Of a DNA stretch of 64,000 bases, positions 50,456 to 62,690 are shown in pieces. A model generated the notes under the pieces. The model saw only the letters and a list, made by a program, of their open reading frames with translations, did not search any database and was not told the origin of the DNA. This DNA comes from Montifringilla adamsi. Its lineage: Eukaryota > Chordata > Aves > Passeriformes > Passeridae. Position numbers and translations under genes: made by a program. How positions within the stretch are numbered: the stretch's first letter is position 1; the number at the start of each line of letters is the position of its first letter. Where the stretch lies: contig JAGGNK010006448.1 in assembly GCA_017590115.1 (NCBI GenBank), forward strand, positions 682,001-746,000, read 5' to 3'.

Positions 50456-51003
50456 TGCTGGCTTTTACTGTGGCAGAGATAATTTTCTTCACAGTGGCTA
50501 GTATGGGGCCATGTTTTAGTTTAATGTTGAAAATAGCATCAATAACCCAGCAATGGTTTAGCTATTGCTGGGCAGTTCTTACACAGAGTCAAGACTTCAA
50601 CCTCCCACCTCTGCCCATTAGGGGGGCTGGGGATGCACAAGAACTTGGGAGGGGACACAGCTGGGAGAGCTGACCCCAGCTGACCAAAGGGATATTCCAT
50701 CTCCTATGACATCATGCTCAGCATACACAGCTGAGAAAAAGGGGGAAGAGGGGAATGTTTGGAGTGATGGTGCTTGTCTTCCCAAGCCACCATTACATGT
50801 CATCCAGTGCTAATTTCCTGGAGACTGCTGAACACCTGGCTGCCCATGGGAAGTGGGGAATTAATTCCTTGCACTGCTGGTGTGCATGACTTTGGCTTTA
50901 CCTATTTAACTTTCTTTATCTCACCCCAATGATTTTCTCAATTTTATCCTGATTGTTTTCCCCAGCCTGCTAGTGGGGCTTGGTCACATCTGGGGATAAA
51001 TCA
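50456..51003 (+). mobile_element. Solo LTR, avian ERVL-like, plus strand
   Basis: Same LTR family as the minus-strand copy at 41.1 kb. It starts near tgctggcttttactgtggca and gataattttctt, passes 'aggggacacagctgggagag', 'ctgaccccagctgaccaaag' and 'ggatattccatctcctatga', and ends near ggggataaatca. The usual TATA position (after tcatgctcag) reads catacaca, so the core promoter is probably broken. The post-TATA block 'gatggtgcttgtcttcccaa' and 'acctatttaactttctttat' hold the expected R/poly(A) region. A 92-codon frame and a 61-codon antisense frame inside it are not genes. No internal retroviral sequence is adjacent. Confidence 0.88.
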
Positions 51004-52299
51004 GAAGAAAGTTGTAGACCTATAATGTAGTTTCTTATCAGAAGTGAAAGAAAGTGTTCACAACCTTACAGAAGAAGGAGAAAATCAAAGAGGCAACAAA
51101 AATAGACAGAATGAGTCTTTTTCCCCCCAGAATTTTCAATACTATTTTGAATGTCAATCTCTATACTGATGTCCAGCTTAAAAAATTATAACAAAAAACT
51201 TAATAAAATTACAAATCTTTCCTTTCTTTATGTAATTTATTAAAAAAAGGTTTGTACACCTATATCTTTGAACTGGCATACCTCTGTTTCTTCTTTTACT
51301 GCTCCATCAACCTAGAAACAAATTGTCTCCTGTTTCTCTTGAATAGATTGAATTAGTATGAATGCAATGGATTAGTATGAATGTCCCTGATATGTTTGGC
51401 TTACTTATCTCAGGAATTTCCAGTTTAAAGGGATTCATTTTCATTAGTATGTTCTCTGACATATGTTGTATCTGCTATCCAAAGATTGATGGAATGATGA
51501 ATTTTGCAAAATTATCCAACTGCATGTCTTACTCTTATTTTTTCATAACTTTTTTTTTTTTTTCACTTTCCATCTGTAATTTCTGAGTTTGCCAAGTTGA
51601 GTATGTGCCAAAAATAGAGGATTTGTCTCTTGTTTAACTTCTCTTCATGTCCTGTTTGCAAGATTTTACTATTCTCTTTCTACTTCTGGGCAGTCAGCCA
51701 GCTACCGTACTGCTTTGCTCTGGCTTGACAACACTTACTAATTATGTGAAATACTCAACCCTCCAAGCCCACAAATGGGAAAGGAAAAGTTTCAATAGCA
51801 AAGAATGCAAAAGCACTATAGGGCAAAGTATCTGGTCAATCATAAAGGAAAACATTTCATATGAACTCATCTTGTGCATTCCAGGATTATAAAACATGTC
51901 ACTTCTTGTTGATTTTATTTTGATCATACCAGATGCTTCTGTTGCTTTTTTCCTGTTCTAGAATTAAAATATTTCTGATTTTCTATTTCTTCCTCTTTTT
52001 CCAAAGTTAGTTTCTCTACTACCCATTATTGTTTCAATTTTTTTGAGGAATCAGTTTTCTTTTATATATTGCCCCAATTTCCTGATCTGTTTCTACTTTA
52101 TGCAACAGATTTTTCATTGTATACATTTTTAAAATGCTTCTCAAGAATGTGAACTAAAATTTTTTCTGATGTCTGTGTGAGTGTTTTGATAGCAGTCATT
52201 GTGACCTGTTACATTATAGTTAACTAGAACTTTTTGGAGGGTAAATATATTAGACAATTGCATGATTTTTTTCCTTTTTCTCTTATGCTAACCCATCAG
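51004..52299. other. Non-coding stretch
   Basis: AT-rich, with a T13 run near 51549-51562 and pyrimidine-rich sections. A small direct repeat (attagtatgaatg) occurs twice at about 51352-51383. No gene recognised. Confidence 0.6.
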
Positions 52300-53055
52300 A
52301 TACCTGGACAGGAATAGGTCCTGGTCACAACAACCCCATGCAGTGCTACAGGCTGAGGACAGAGTGGCTGGAAAGGTAGACAGCAGAAAAGGACCTGGAG
52401 GTGCTGATTGACAGCCAGCTAAACGTGAGCCATGAGTTTACTCAAGTGTCCAAGAGGGCCAGTGGCATCCTGGCCTGTATCAGCAATGGTGTGGCCAGCA
52501 GGACCAGGGCAGGGATTGTCCCCCTGTACTCGGCACTGGGGAGGCCACACCTCAAATCCTGTGATCAGTTCTGGGCCCGTCACCGCAAGAAGGACACTGA
52601 GGTGCTGGAGTGTTCAGAGAAGCAACAAAGCTGATGAAGGGTCTGGAGAGCACATCCGTGAGGAACAGCTGAGGGAGATGGTGCTGCTCAGCCTGGAGAA
52701 GATGAGGCTCAGGGGTGATCTTATCACACTCAACAGCTTCCTGAAAGGAGGCTGTATCCAGATGGGAATTGGTGTCTGCTCCCAGATCACCAGTGACAGG
52801 ACAAGAGGACACAGTCTTAAACTGTGCCAGAGAATGTGTAGATTGGACATTAGGAAGAATTTCTTCACAGAAAGGGTAATTGGGCATTGGAATGGGCTGC
52901 CCAGGGGGGTGGTAGAGTGGCAGTCCCTGGAGAGGAGAGACTGGAAGTGGCACCAGCTGTGCCATGGTCTATTTGACATGGTGGTCTGTGGTCTCAGGTT
53001 AGACTTGATGATCTCTGAGGTCATTTACAACCTGAATGATTCTGTGATTCTGTGG
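52300..53055 (+). mobile_element. CR1 LINE, about 755-bp 3' fragment, plus strand
   Basis: The longest and best preserved CR1 copy in the window. It begins near 'tggacaggaataggtcctgg' and covers the C-terminal part of ORF2 plus the 3' UTR. The diagnostic end is 'ttagacttgatgatctctga', then gattctgtgattctgtgg at 53038-53055. Compared with the usual CR1 lines it shows a small deletion near 52615-52630 that shifts the frame. It is GC-richer than its neighbours, as younger CR1 copies are in AT-rich DNA. Confidence 0.97.
52401..52990 (+). pseudogene. Frameshifted CR1 ORF2 tail (reverse transcriptase C-terminus)
   Basis: Intact CR1 ORF2 encodes an endonuclease followed by a reverse transcriptase that copies its own RNA at a nicked target site. 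Only the last part of the RT region is left here. In one frame (52401 to about 52615) the residues [29 protein letters not shown] and QFWA are the familiar CR1 C-terminal motifs. From about 52620 the homology continues in a different frame with LSLEKMRLRGDLI, KGGC, SDRTRG, RLDIRKNFFTERVIGHWN and GLPRGVVE. The switch fits a 2-base loss near 52615-52630. The catalytic domains upstream are absent, so the relic cannot make a working protein. The RT match is from recognisable motifs, not a search. Confidence 0.9.
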
Positions 53056-56000
53056 ATGACCTGTTTTTACATGTGTTTGCATGCATGAGAGAGAGAACAT
53101 CTGTGTATGCACAGATCTTTGTGAAGCAGGTCCATCAGTGAAACAGTAGCAGTCCTAAAAACATACTGAACAGAAAACTGAAGAAGAAACACTGAAGTTC
53201 ACTATTTGATTCTGAAATTGGAAAATAATTACCAAATAATTTCTCCAATGTGTATTACAAGAAATGAGTCACCTCCTTGAAGATTTCGTTTTCAATATCA
53301 GCTCTTTCAAACCACTCACATTCTAAATGTTTGCCTCCTTCCAGACTGTTAGCTTTTCTGTTTATATTAATATATATTAATATTTTTGACTTGCAGCTGC
53401 ATTATGCAGCCCTTTGTTCTTGCCATGTTTTAAGGTCTGTGCAAGGTTGAATTTTGCCAATACTCAATATTAGAAACTTCCAGCAATATAACACCCTGAT
53501 TCTGGTGACTCAGTACTATTCCTTCTGAATCAGAACTGATTCAGCACAGTGGGTGTGTTTAAATTTTGTATTGTTTAATTCATCTTCCTGTCCTGCTGGA
53601 TTTCAGCATGCCAATTCTACACCTTGGCAGCCAGCCAATTTAAATCAATGGAAAAATTAGAAAACAAAGGACAAAAAAGCCTTTAATGACTTCTGCTTCT
53701 GATCCATGGTTAGGGGAAATTGCTGATAAAGGTGCTTCCTGTCAAAGAACAAGTTAATTCAAGGTCCTATCTATTTATGAGCATTAAAGATCTGAGAAGG
53801 CTTTTGGATCTTTTTTTTTCTGCCAGTTATAAACAGTATTTATCTTTATTTTGAAGTAAAAATGAAGCACACAAATTTGTTGCACTGTAAGAACTTTTAA
53901 ATGCTATGCTACATCAGTGGTATATTAATCCTATGTTATTAATTATTATGATTTTCTAAAAGGAAATGATACCATATATGTATCCTGAAATATCCTGATC
54001 ACACTTAATATTTCTTTAAGCTTCATTTACACAGGCTTAATAATATATACTTATAATTTTCATGTATAAAATTGTAACATACCAACAAGATGGTAAGTTT
54101 ACCAACTGCTGGTAATCATCACTGAGTAGGTACCTGATCTCATGCATGTTAAAATACCGTCAGTATTCCTTGTACATATATGACAAAACCTACTGTTCTG
54201 CTTTTGTTCAGAAGGCCTGTGCCTTTTGAAAATGTGTAGTAAAGCTAAAGGGTCTAGTATGATGAGCATGCATATATAACAATGAATTTTAAGACTTGCC
54301 TAAAAAGTCAAGGTTCATGTACCAGACACAAATATGCAGAACAAATGAGTTTCCCTAATCATAGTCATCATGTGAAACTTACCATCAGAAGTCTCTCTTG
54401 CAAATTAATTTTCTGTTTCTTGGGAAGTAGTTCATGTAAGAAAAGATGCCCATGTTCTACCTAAAACAAGAAGAATTATCTGTCTTCTGGTCAGTCTGTA
54501 AATATAATAGTGTACTATCTAAGCAATTAGCTTTTAAATATTTCCCCTATGGTTCAACAATTCTGTATAAAGAGACTAGCTCATGTAAAGCCACCATGAA
54601 AATTAATTTAAGAATACTTCATTTTTGTTCTGATTTTTTTATTCCCACAATACAGAAAGAAGAAAATTTGTTCACTCATAAAAATGCATGTGAACGTTAC
54701 CCAGTAACCCGTAAATGATGAGTTAGCATTGTATAAAGTATTGAAGACACACCCAGAGAGGAGTATTTCAGTTAAACAAAAAATCAAAAAATGGAGTTGT
54801 AATTCAAATAGCATGCTATGTCTTCTAGATTCTCCCCTTGGTTCTTTCCAAATACTCTGAAATAATTTCATGGAAGCAAGGATTTACACCCTCTGGTGTA
54901 AAAATATTAGTCTGGTTCTCTGTAATTAATATTTTCTCAGGATACTTCTATGTGATTTCTTTGGAAATGGATTTTCAATGAATATGGTTCCACTCTAGTA
55001 AAAGAAAACACACTCCTGTACCATTGTAGGAAGAGGAGACAATCACATCAAAATATTATTTCTGTCATTACAGAAAGTAAGATTTAACATTTTAGATGAA
55101 AATTGATTGTAGCCATATGTCTTATTCAAGCATTGCTTCAGTCCGTTTTGATTGCAGACAAAGGAGTGAAATATCACATTATTAATGCACAGTGTCTCTC
55201 TGTTCACATTGTTCACACTTGTTTTTGGCTCCAGTTGAATATAAAATTATTTTAAATTGAGGTATCGATGAGTTTTGAAATTAGATTTTGGAGAAAATAT
55301 CCAGATGCATTTGCAATATGTATCCAAATAAATTTATCAATATACTGTGATAGATTTGATTTTTGCAGGTGAAAAAAACCCAGGCTTTATGAACCTTTCT
55401 ATCACACTGCTATGAATGAAGATTGATTTGAAGAATCTTTAGAAAAAAAGATTAGAAGTTCAGTGAGCATTTCAGTGTCTAAAATGTAGCACAAACATTT
55501 CTGACTGATATTTACTCATTATATTTGTCATGAAGATTGACTTGAAAATTCTGCCAATTATAAAAATGTCAGATATTGAAGTGTAGTAGAGAGTGAAATC
55601 ATAAACCAAAATTAGCAGTACCATTGCATGTAATTTTAAATTTTTTGTTTTGTTCATATTTTTTTCTCGCCAAATTGAGTATATATTATCTTCTTCTTCC
55701 TCAGTGAGTTAATGAGGTCAATGAAACTTCGAAGTTCATGAAGAGATTCCAGTTACAGCATTTTTTAAATCATTAGCAATTTTGAAAATTATTCTTAGGT
55801 CTCATTTTGTTCTGTTCATTTTATTTGCTCAAGCATTGAATTTATACAGAATTAGCCTGGCTTTGCATAATAAAGACTCACCAATCCGCCCCAGGTCTTT
55901 AAGATAAATCCAGAATCTGAGCTCTCATTAGCTGGAATTTATGAATGAAATCCTGTGAAGTCATATTGAGGAAAGCCAATTAATATTTCTGAAGAATTTT

Positions 56001-57763
56001 AAACAAATCCACATTTATGGTTTTTATTAGATCTATTTTTTGAAGTATCATTTTTGCATTTTTCAAGATCCATGTAACAAAAGATTATCTCTATTATTAC
56101 TGTCTGATAAATGGACTGAAACATGCATTAAAATATGAAAGAAATTTAAATTCAATATTCATTATATCAAACACATCTACAATATATAGATGTATATACA
56201 TCAAAATAAAAGAATAAATTTTATTTAAAGACAAAATCTCTTTTGCTTAAATTGTTTGTAGTTGCAAAGCTATTTTGCTAAGGAACAAATTGGAAATTTT
56301 CTCTTTCCCATTTCATTTGTCAGGTATAAAAGGAGTATTACAGTGTATCTTCAGACACTATTTCATGTTTAGTCCCAAATTTTCTGTATTATATAGGCAC
56401 AAAAGCCTCATTGTAATTACCATCAAAAGTGGATCTAATCCATATATAATAAATATTCAAGTTCTTCTGCTGATTTGTTGAGTTGACATAATTAGGCATT
56501 TCTTCATTTTTTTCTTTTTAACACCTTCATGACATTAAATTATGAGGAACATCTGTAGAATATCTCTTCCTTGTAGCATTTAGATGGTCACACACAGGTC
56601 AGTTATAAATTCTTATGATTACTTTGTCAGAAAATACCCATAAAGCTGCAAGACAAGACTTTAAAATGCTGCCAGTCTTGCAACTTTACTGTTACTTCAG
56701 CTGATTCATAATGTAACATCAGTGTTTCATTTCCTGATATTGTATTCCTGGAGCAGAAAACAGAAGATTGGGAAAGAAAAAGACATAGTGATAGATAAGT
56801 TTGATGCCCTGGAAAGAAGGATCAACAGCCTTCTGGGGATGAATGAAGAGTACATGATGCAGATGCTGATGTACTTTCACTTCTGACATTCTTATCAATG
56901 CAGCATGTAATAACAAGAGGAAAAGACACAAAGTAAGAAAAGTTTTCTCTGAGCATTGCTTCCACTACACCTGAGCACCAATTAATTTCTTTGTGGGAAA
57001 TATTTGACTGAAAAGCTGGTGCAGTTTTACATTATTACCAAATGGCAGCTGAGCATGCTTATGTGAATGTGTGTGTATATATTTTGAAAATTTTGCTGGG
57101 ATTTCAGGGGGTTTGGGTTTTTAAAGAAGCCATTCTTTCCAATTGATTTAGACATGATCTTAGGCATAAGAAATGTAGAGACAAATAAAATATAGGATAA
57201 AGAATCTTCTGGATCACAAAAGTCCTGAAAATTAAATATTGAAGTTCACACTTAAGGCAGAATAAAATTCAGAACTTCTTCCGTTAGGCCTCATTTATCT
57301 ATTACATTTCATTTCATCTTCATTTCATATTTAATTCATTTCTAGATTACAATAGCCTCCATTTGTCTTGCTGATATGCAGTATAGAAATGGTCAAGCCA
57401 AGCAATTAGATGTCACTATCTATTGGTCATCTGTCTTGGATAAGTAAGGTACCTACAGAAAAATTCACTTATATTCTTCTTAGAAGATCACAGAACTTCA
57501 ATAGCTCATTTTTAAGTGCTGGTTGGGAGAATTTAAAACACAGATTCTCGTACTCTACATGCTATTCAGTCTATGGCAATACATTGAATATAGGAAGACC
57601 ATAAAAATATTTTCTTCTCACTTGGAAAAACACATGCCGGAAAATGATCATAGCCCAAGGGTTAAGAAATTCAAAAGTGAAAACTTACTCCTCATCACCT
57701 GATCTGCTCCTTTATAGGGAAAGAAACCCTAGAAGAAAGTAGTAAGCAAATTGCTTAACTGGA
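53056..57763. other. AT-rich non-coding stretch
   Basis: About 4.7 kb with no element or gene I can name, apart from the AT palindrome at 53364-53383. Open frames are all below about 90 codons. Confidence 0.6.
53364..53383. other. 20-bp perfect AT palindrome
   Basis: ATATTAATATATATTAATAT, self-complementary along its whole length. Confidence 0.93.
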
Positions 57764-57985
57764 TCTTGAAAACCCCGAGGGATAGCGCATCTACCATGTC
57801 CCTGGGAAGGCTCTTCCTGATTGATAGCTTTCATTGTAAAAAAATTCCTTCTTGAATTGAGATGAAACCTCTCTCAATGCAACTTTTACCTATATTTCCT
57901 TGCCTTTTCCATGTGATACCATGTGAAGAGAGAGCCTCCATATTCTTTTTAGCTAAGATTTTTGTACTGGAATACAGTGTCTTCT
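57764..57985 (-). mobile_element. CR1 LINE fragment, minus strand
   Basis: Reverse-oriented CR1: 'cttgaaaaccccgagggata', 'ccatgtccctgggaaggctc', 'ttgtaaaaaaattccttctt', 'gagatgaaacctctctcaat' and 'cttgccttttccatgtgata' follow the usual order in reverse. Both ends are missing, including the octamer tail, which would lie to the left. Heavily diverged. Confidence 0.75.
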
Positions 57986-57989
57986 CTGG

Positions 57990-58212
57990 AGAGGAAAGAA
58001 AGTTAATGGATTAAACCAAAAAATTGCAGGTTCAGATTAGATATTAGGAAGAAATTCTTCACTATGATGGTAGTGAGGCACTTGAACAGGTTGCCCAGAG
58101 AAATTATGGACATGTCAGCCTGGTGAAAGCAGCCCCTGCCCATGCCAGGGGAGTGGAACTAGATGATCTTTAAGGTCCCTTCAACCCAAACCATTTAATG
58201 ATCCTGTCATTC
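57990..58212 (+). mobile_element. CR1 LINE, 3' fragment, plus strand
   Basis: Sense CR1: 'gttcagattagatattagga', 'agaaattcttcactatgatg', 'cacttgaacaggttgcccag', then a shortened middle, then 'cctgcccatgccaggggagt', 'ggaactagatgatctttaag' and the tail 'ccaaaccatttaatgatcct'. It directly abuts the minus-strand copy on its left. Confidence 0.93.
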
Positions 58213-58857
58213 TTCAACATTGCATCATAGGGCAGATTCTTCAGCCCTTTGATCATCTTTCTGACTCCTTGTGATGTTATTCTGTTAAGGCCAGATCTAA
58301 AATAATGCTGCTTCTATGGATGAAAGTACACTCCCTGAAGTAGAATTACATATATGGCTACCTAGCAAGCATAATGCTTGAAACATGCCTCTTGCCAAGA
58401 CCTCTAACTGATGGAACCTCAATCCATCTTTTCCTCATTGCTTGGGGATGGCTGACCAGTGTGTTGACTTCCTACAAAGAAAATGGACCTCATATACAGA
58501 TATTGAATAAGTGATTCCTTTAAGTACTCTTCAAAGAGCCCACTGCAACCATTTACAAAATCAAAGTCCTAGTCATTTATCAAAACAGGATCATATCCTT
58601 GTGTAGCTGTTTCTGTTGCAAAAGCCCTTAATGAATAAGACCTTGAATGTTTAAAAAAAAATTAATATGATTTATAGCAGTAATCCTCTTAAACACTCGA
58701 GTCTTTGTCAGCTTTCAACTAACAAGCTCAGTTATTAATGGCAGCAGTCTTACAACACTCAGGGATTACTGCCTAGGCCTGCTGACAATGCACTGCTAGT
58801 GACCAGTTTTCTAAGTGCAATCTGTTATTGTATTTCACAGTCAAACAATGTTTAAAA

Positions 58858-58892
58858 TTGCTTGAAGCGTGATAACTTGCCTCTTCAAGCAA
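58858..58892. other. Hairpin, perfect 10-bp stem, 15-base loop
   Basis: TTGCTTGAAG (58858-58867) pairs perfectly with CTTCAAGCAA (58883-58892). Confidence 0.85.
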
Positions 58893-60085
58893 GCCCACTA
58901 TTAAAAAAAAAAAAGACAAAACCAACTGCATTGTATCATTCTTTTTAACTGTGATTAAAAGTTATGATTATTACCAGTGTAAGTTATCTGGCAACATTTT
59001 TTAGTTTGTGGTTTCACCAGGTAAACTTGAAAAGAATATTAAGCATAAAAAATAACTTTAACTATAAAAAAAAAAAGACAGACTCGTCAGAAACCTGTCT
59101 ACCTTCTCTTAATTCTTAATACAGAGTTTCTGACAAGCATACAGATTTGCCTTAATTATTTATTTATTTCATTGAAACTATTTTCATCTGTTTTAAATTT
59201 TTAATAAGTCTGTTTAAATAAAGAGAAGTCTATTGGGATTTTATGTTAGAAAATCCTGAAGTGTTCTCTATTGAGAAAATGTAGGTTTGTCGTATTTGGT
59301 GTAACATCCCTTGTTAAAAATGGAGAGAATTCCACAGAAAGATCTCTAAACATTGAAGTGTCTATGGCTAATGGAAGAGAGGCTAATGGACATGACTAGT
59401 GCTCTATGAACTCTCTCTTTCACCCTAACCCTGGAGCCTCTGGAGTCTCCCAGACAGTTGCATTTTGTTTCTCCCCCAAAAATAAAACAAAACATGTCTC
59501 CATATCTTGTTCCAGTTTTGCTTACCCTCAATATTTGGCAGCATCAACCTACCTTGTACAGGCTAGTGAAAAATCTGAAAAACATACATTGTCTGTTGTA
59601 AAGTCCCTTGATGGTCGAGTGGTCTTTCCTATGTAGCAGTCACTAAAATCTTCAGAATATGGTTATTAAGTCATGCATTGTATAAAGGAAGTTCAGCAAA
59701 AGGAGCTTGTTATCCTTTATCCACTGACTTAGATAATGTTCTGGTCAGGATTTATATCCCTTTTGCTTCTGATTTGAACCAAATTGAAAATAATTCTATG
59801 ATTAATATTAACAAAGCGACAAGACAGCTTTTAGTACTATAAGAGTAAGTGTAGAATCTTACAAACCCAGAGAATTTTTGCTCCACTGGAAACTTTTTCT
59901 CTTGATAGAGAGAATATGAGACATCTTTGTAAACTATAAGAGGGTATAGTAAAAGTATATTCTTCTGGCCAGGAAGTTGAACAAGCTGCAATATGACACA
60001 GGTGCATGAAGCATCAGGACGTGTAACAGTAGGCTATTATGTCTTGATCCAGCAGGAATGGATGTCATTGTTAATTTTAAAATGA

Positions 60086-60107
60086 GAATTCTCTGCTGAG
60101 AGAATTC
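60086..60107. other. Hairpin, perfect 9-bp stem, 4-base loop
   Basis: GAATTCTCT (60086-60094) pairs with AGAGAATTC (60099-60107) across GCTG. Short enough to be chance. Confidence 0.8.
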
Positions 60108-61977
60108 AACTAGTAATCACTGTTTTAAGAACTACTGGAATATTTAATCTTTACTGATTTAATGTATAGCATTACATTGTAGAAACATGCATTATACGTT
60201 ATTGTAGTGGTAGGTCTGTGAAAGAATTCCGGAGACTCTGAGGAAAAAAAAAAAGACAGAAAGAAGATGTGTGGCAGATTATAGAAATGCATTATTAGAT
60301 ATTGGCTGGAAAACACACAGGATGAAACCATTGTGATACTGATTTTCTATGTTTCTGTGGAAGAAACAAGAATTCCACCTGGACAACAAAAGCCCCAAAT
60401 GGATGCTTGTGATTTTTTCCTCTGCCAGCATAGCTTATAGGAAAAGGGGCTTTGTTCTTTGCTACACAGATGGTAAGAGAAAGAGAACTGAAGGCTCTGC
60501 AAGACATTTCACAGAGACATGTCTGACAGGTGATCAAATCACCAAACACTTCCCTCTGAAAAACAATGTTCAGATGTAGTCTAAGCATACACCCTATGAC
60601 AGCAGGAACATACTTTCCTCTGTGTTGACATTCATTTTAATAATGGAAAAAGCAAGCAGAATTTCTGGCAATGACAACAACAATAACAAAGTATATGCTT
60701 TCATGTTTACGAGACAGAACTCATCAATTAATGTATTTTTTTTTTTACTAGGAGATGACTATTTTAATAAGAAACTTTTAGCTTTTGATAGCATATGAAA
60801 AACTAGTGACTCAGATGTGGAAACTCTGTAGACTCTGTTTTGGAGGTAAATGGTCTTATTCAGTACTGGATTATAAATGTCGGTGAAATGCTATTAATGG
60901 TGTTAACATGATGGCTTCCTACTAAATCATGTCCTTGATATTCAGAGCTAAACACATAAACAACGTTTCAAGGCTCCTGTCACTCAGAAGCACATTTCTG
61001 CAGAATATAAGCATATCTGTCACCCTGAGATGTACACAGAATTTTTTTTAAAAAATGCAAGAACATGTGCCCGATTTTAACTCTCCATTGTCCAAAAATG
61101 ACTGAAAGAGCCTCCAATATGTCATGAAAATTGTAATCTTAATCTCATACCTCAAAGAAATAGATTACCAGAAATTATTTTCTTATAACTCTTGCGGCCT
61201 ATATTTGTTGCTTCACTTCATGTTCAATATTAAACATCACAAATGTCACATAACTTATATATACTAAGTGCATCTGCCATAAATTTACAGAAGTTATTAC
61301 TGACAAATCTTTTCATGCAAACAGTTAACCAGTTCTAACTTCTTATACTTTGTTGAAAAGCCTACAGGAAAAAAATTCTTGAGTATTTACTTTCCTCATC
61401 TAGTGACAAAAACCTTTTTATTCACTCTTTATAGTAGAATGAATCAGAAATTTTTTAGAAAAAGAAATTAATTGCAAGAACATAGGACTAGCATAAACAC
61501 ACTAACACAACAAAGCTATATCAGCCAACTTGTCTATCTGCAAAACATATATTTTGTTCAAAATTCAAAATCATTGCAAAGAAACACTTTAGTGTATACT
61601 AGCTGAGGATTTAAACTTTCATGGAAGTTCCAAAATGTTTTCACACTTCTTTAGAACTTTGATAATTTATATTTCTTAGTCTGTACTTTGTGAAGGAATT
61701 CTGTAACACCAGGATGAGACAAGAGCACAGTTGTTTGAATTATCTCTGATGCAAATTAAGTGATTTGCACCAAAACTGCTAGTTTTATTCTGCTTTGTGG
61801 TGTCTTATACTAAATGAGATTCTGCAATATTTGCTGTTTTATGCTTCACATAAAAACCACTTTTCACTAAAAATATCAAAGTAAAATCTACATGCATCTC
61901 AATAGTGTAAAACACATGGACAGTATGGTTGTTATCTCTATCAATGAATACTCAAATTTTATCACTACCTCGCTATA

Positions 61978-62020
61978 TGTGTATGTGTATATATATGTAT
62001 ATATATATATATATATATGT
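61978..62020. repeat. (TA)n microsatellite with TG interruptions
   Basis: tgtatgtgtatatatatgta leading into about 22 bases of pure TA. Likely polymorphic. Confidence 0.95.
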
Positions 62021-62566
62021 TACTTTGATGTATTTTTTCCAAGCTTTGGTCATTACATTATTGACAGTTAGAGGACTAGGGAGTAAATATAGAAATACAA
62101 GGAATGAGACTTCCTGGCTTTCTCTCCTATTTTCCTTTATTCCTTATTGTTTCTAAAAATAAGAAAAGAATATTTCAGGGGGTAATATGTATTTTTCATT
62201 CAGCATAAATAATTAAGTAAGAAACTTGTTTCAAACAAGTGTGTGCCTTCTCTTAGACAGTGAAAGGAACACTTAGCTGCAGTACTCTAGCAAACAGGCA
62301 ACAGATTAACTTCTTATTTAAAAGATGTCAAATTAATCTAACCTAAAATGAAATTATACTTAAATTTTCAGCTGTGCTAAATAGAAATGTTTCTAGAAAA
62401 CTTTTTCCCCCTGCATTCTTCAATTATATGTTCCATTCAAAGGTGTAAAGGAAAAATCGATTTTGGATTTTTCCAGATAGGCACAGGATGGTCCTGTCAC
62501 ACACAAATAAATAAACCAATATAACCATAAAGTGGAAGGTGGAAAAAGTTTGCAGTTCCAAGTATT

Positions 62567-62690
62567 TCACAGAATCACAGAATGGGTAAGGTTGGAAGGT
62601 ACCACAGGGAGGTGCTCTGGTCCAGCCTCCCTGCTCAGGCAGGGTCATCCTGGAGCTCATTGTACAGAATTGCATCCAGACCGTTCCATT
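62567..62690 (-). mobile_element. CR1 LINE, 3' fragment, minus strand
   Basis: Left edge tcacagaatcacagaatggg is the reversed ATTCTGTG octamer terminus. It is followed by 'aaggttggaaggtaccacag', 'ggtgctctggtccagcctcc' and 'ctgctcaggcagggtcatcc', the standard reversed CR1 end. Short (about 125 bases). An overlapping 98-codon plus frame and 83-codon minus frame are artefacts. Confidence 0.94.

Larger units (their letters stand above)
58213..62566. other. AT-rich non-coding stretch
   Basis: No gene or named repeat apart from the hairpins and TA array listed separately. A motif-dense patch at 58650-58900 is noted in the findings. The 97-codon minus frame at 60295-60588 and the overlapping 76-codon plus frame have no recognisable domain. 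Confidence 0.6.

Noticed and set aside
50456..51003. Full endogenous retrovirus
   Set aside because: Only LTR sequence is present; no primer-binding site region, gag, pol or env similarity lies on either side.
52552..53024. 136- and 137-codon minus-strand frames
   Set aside because: Antisense shadows of the plus-strand CR1 copy.
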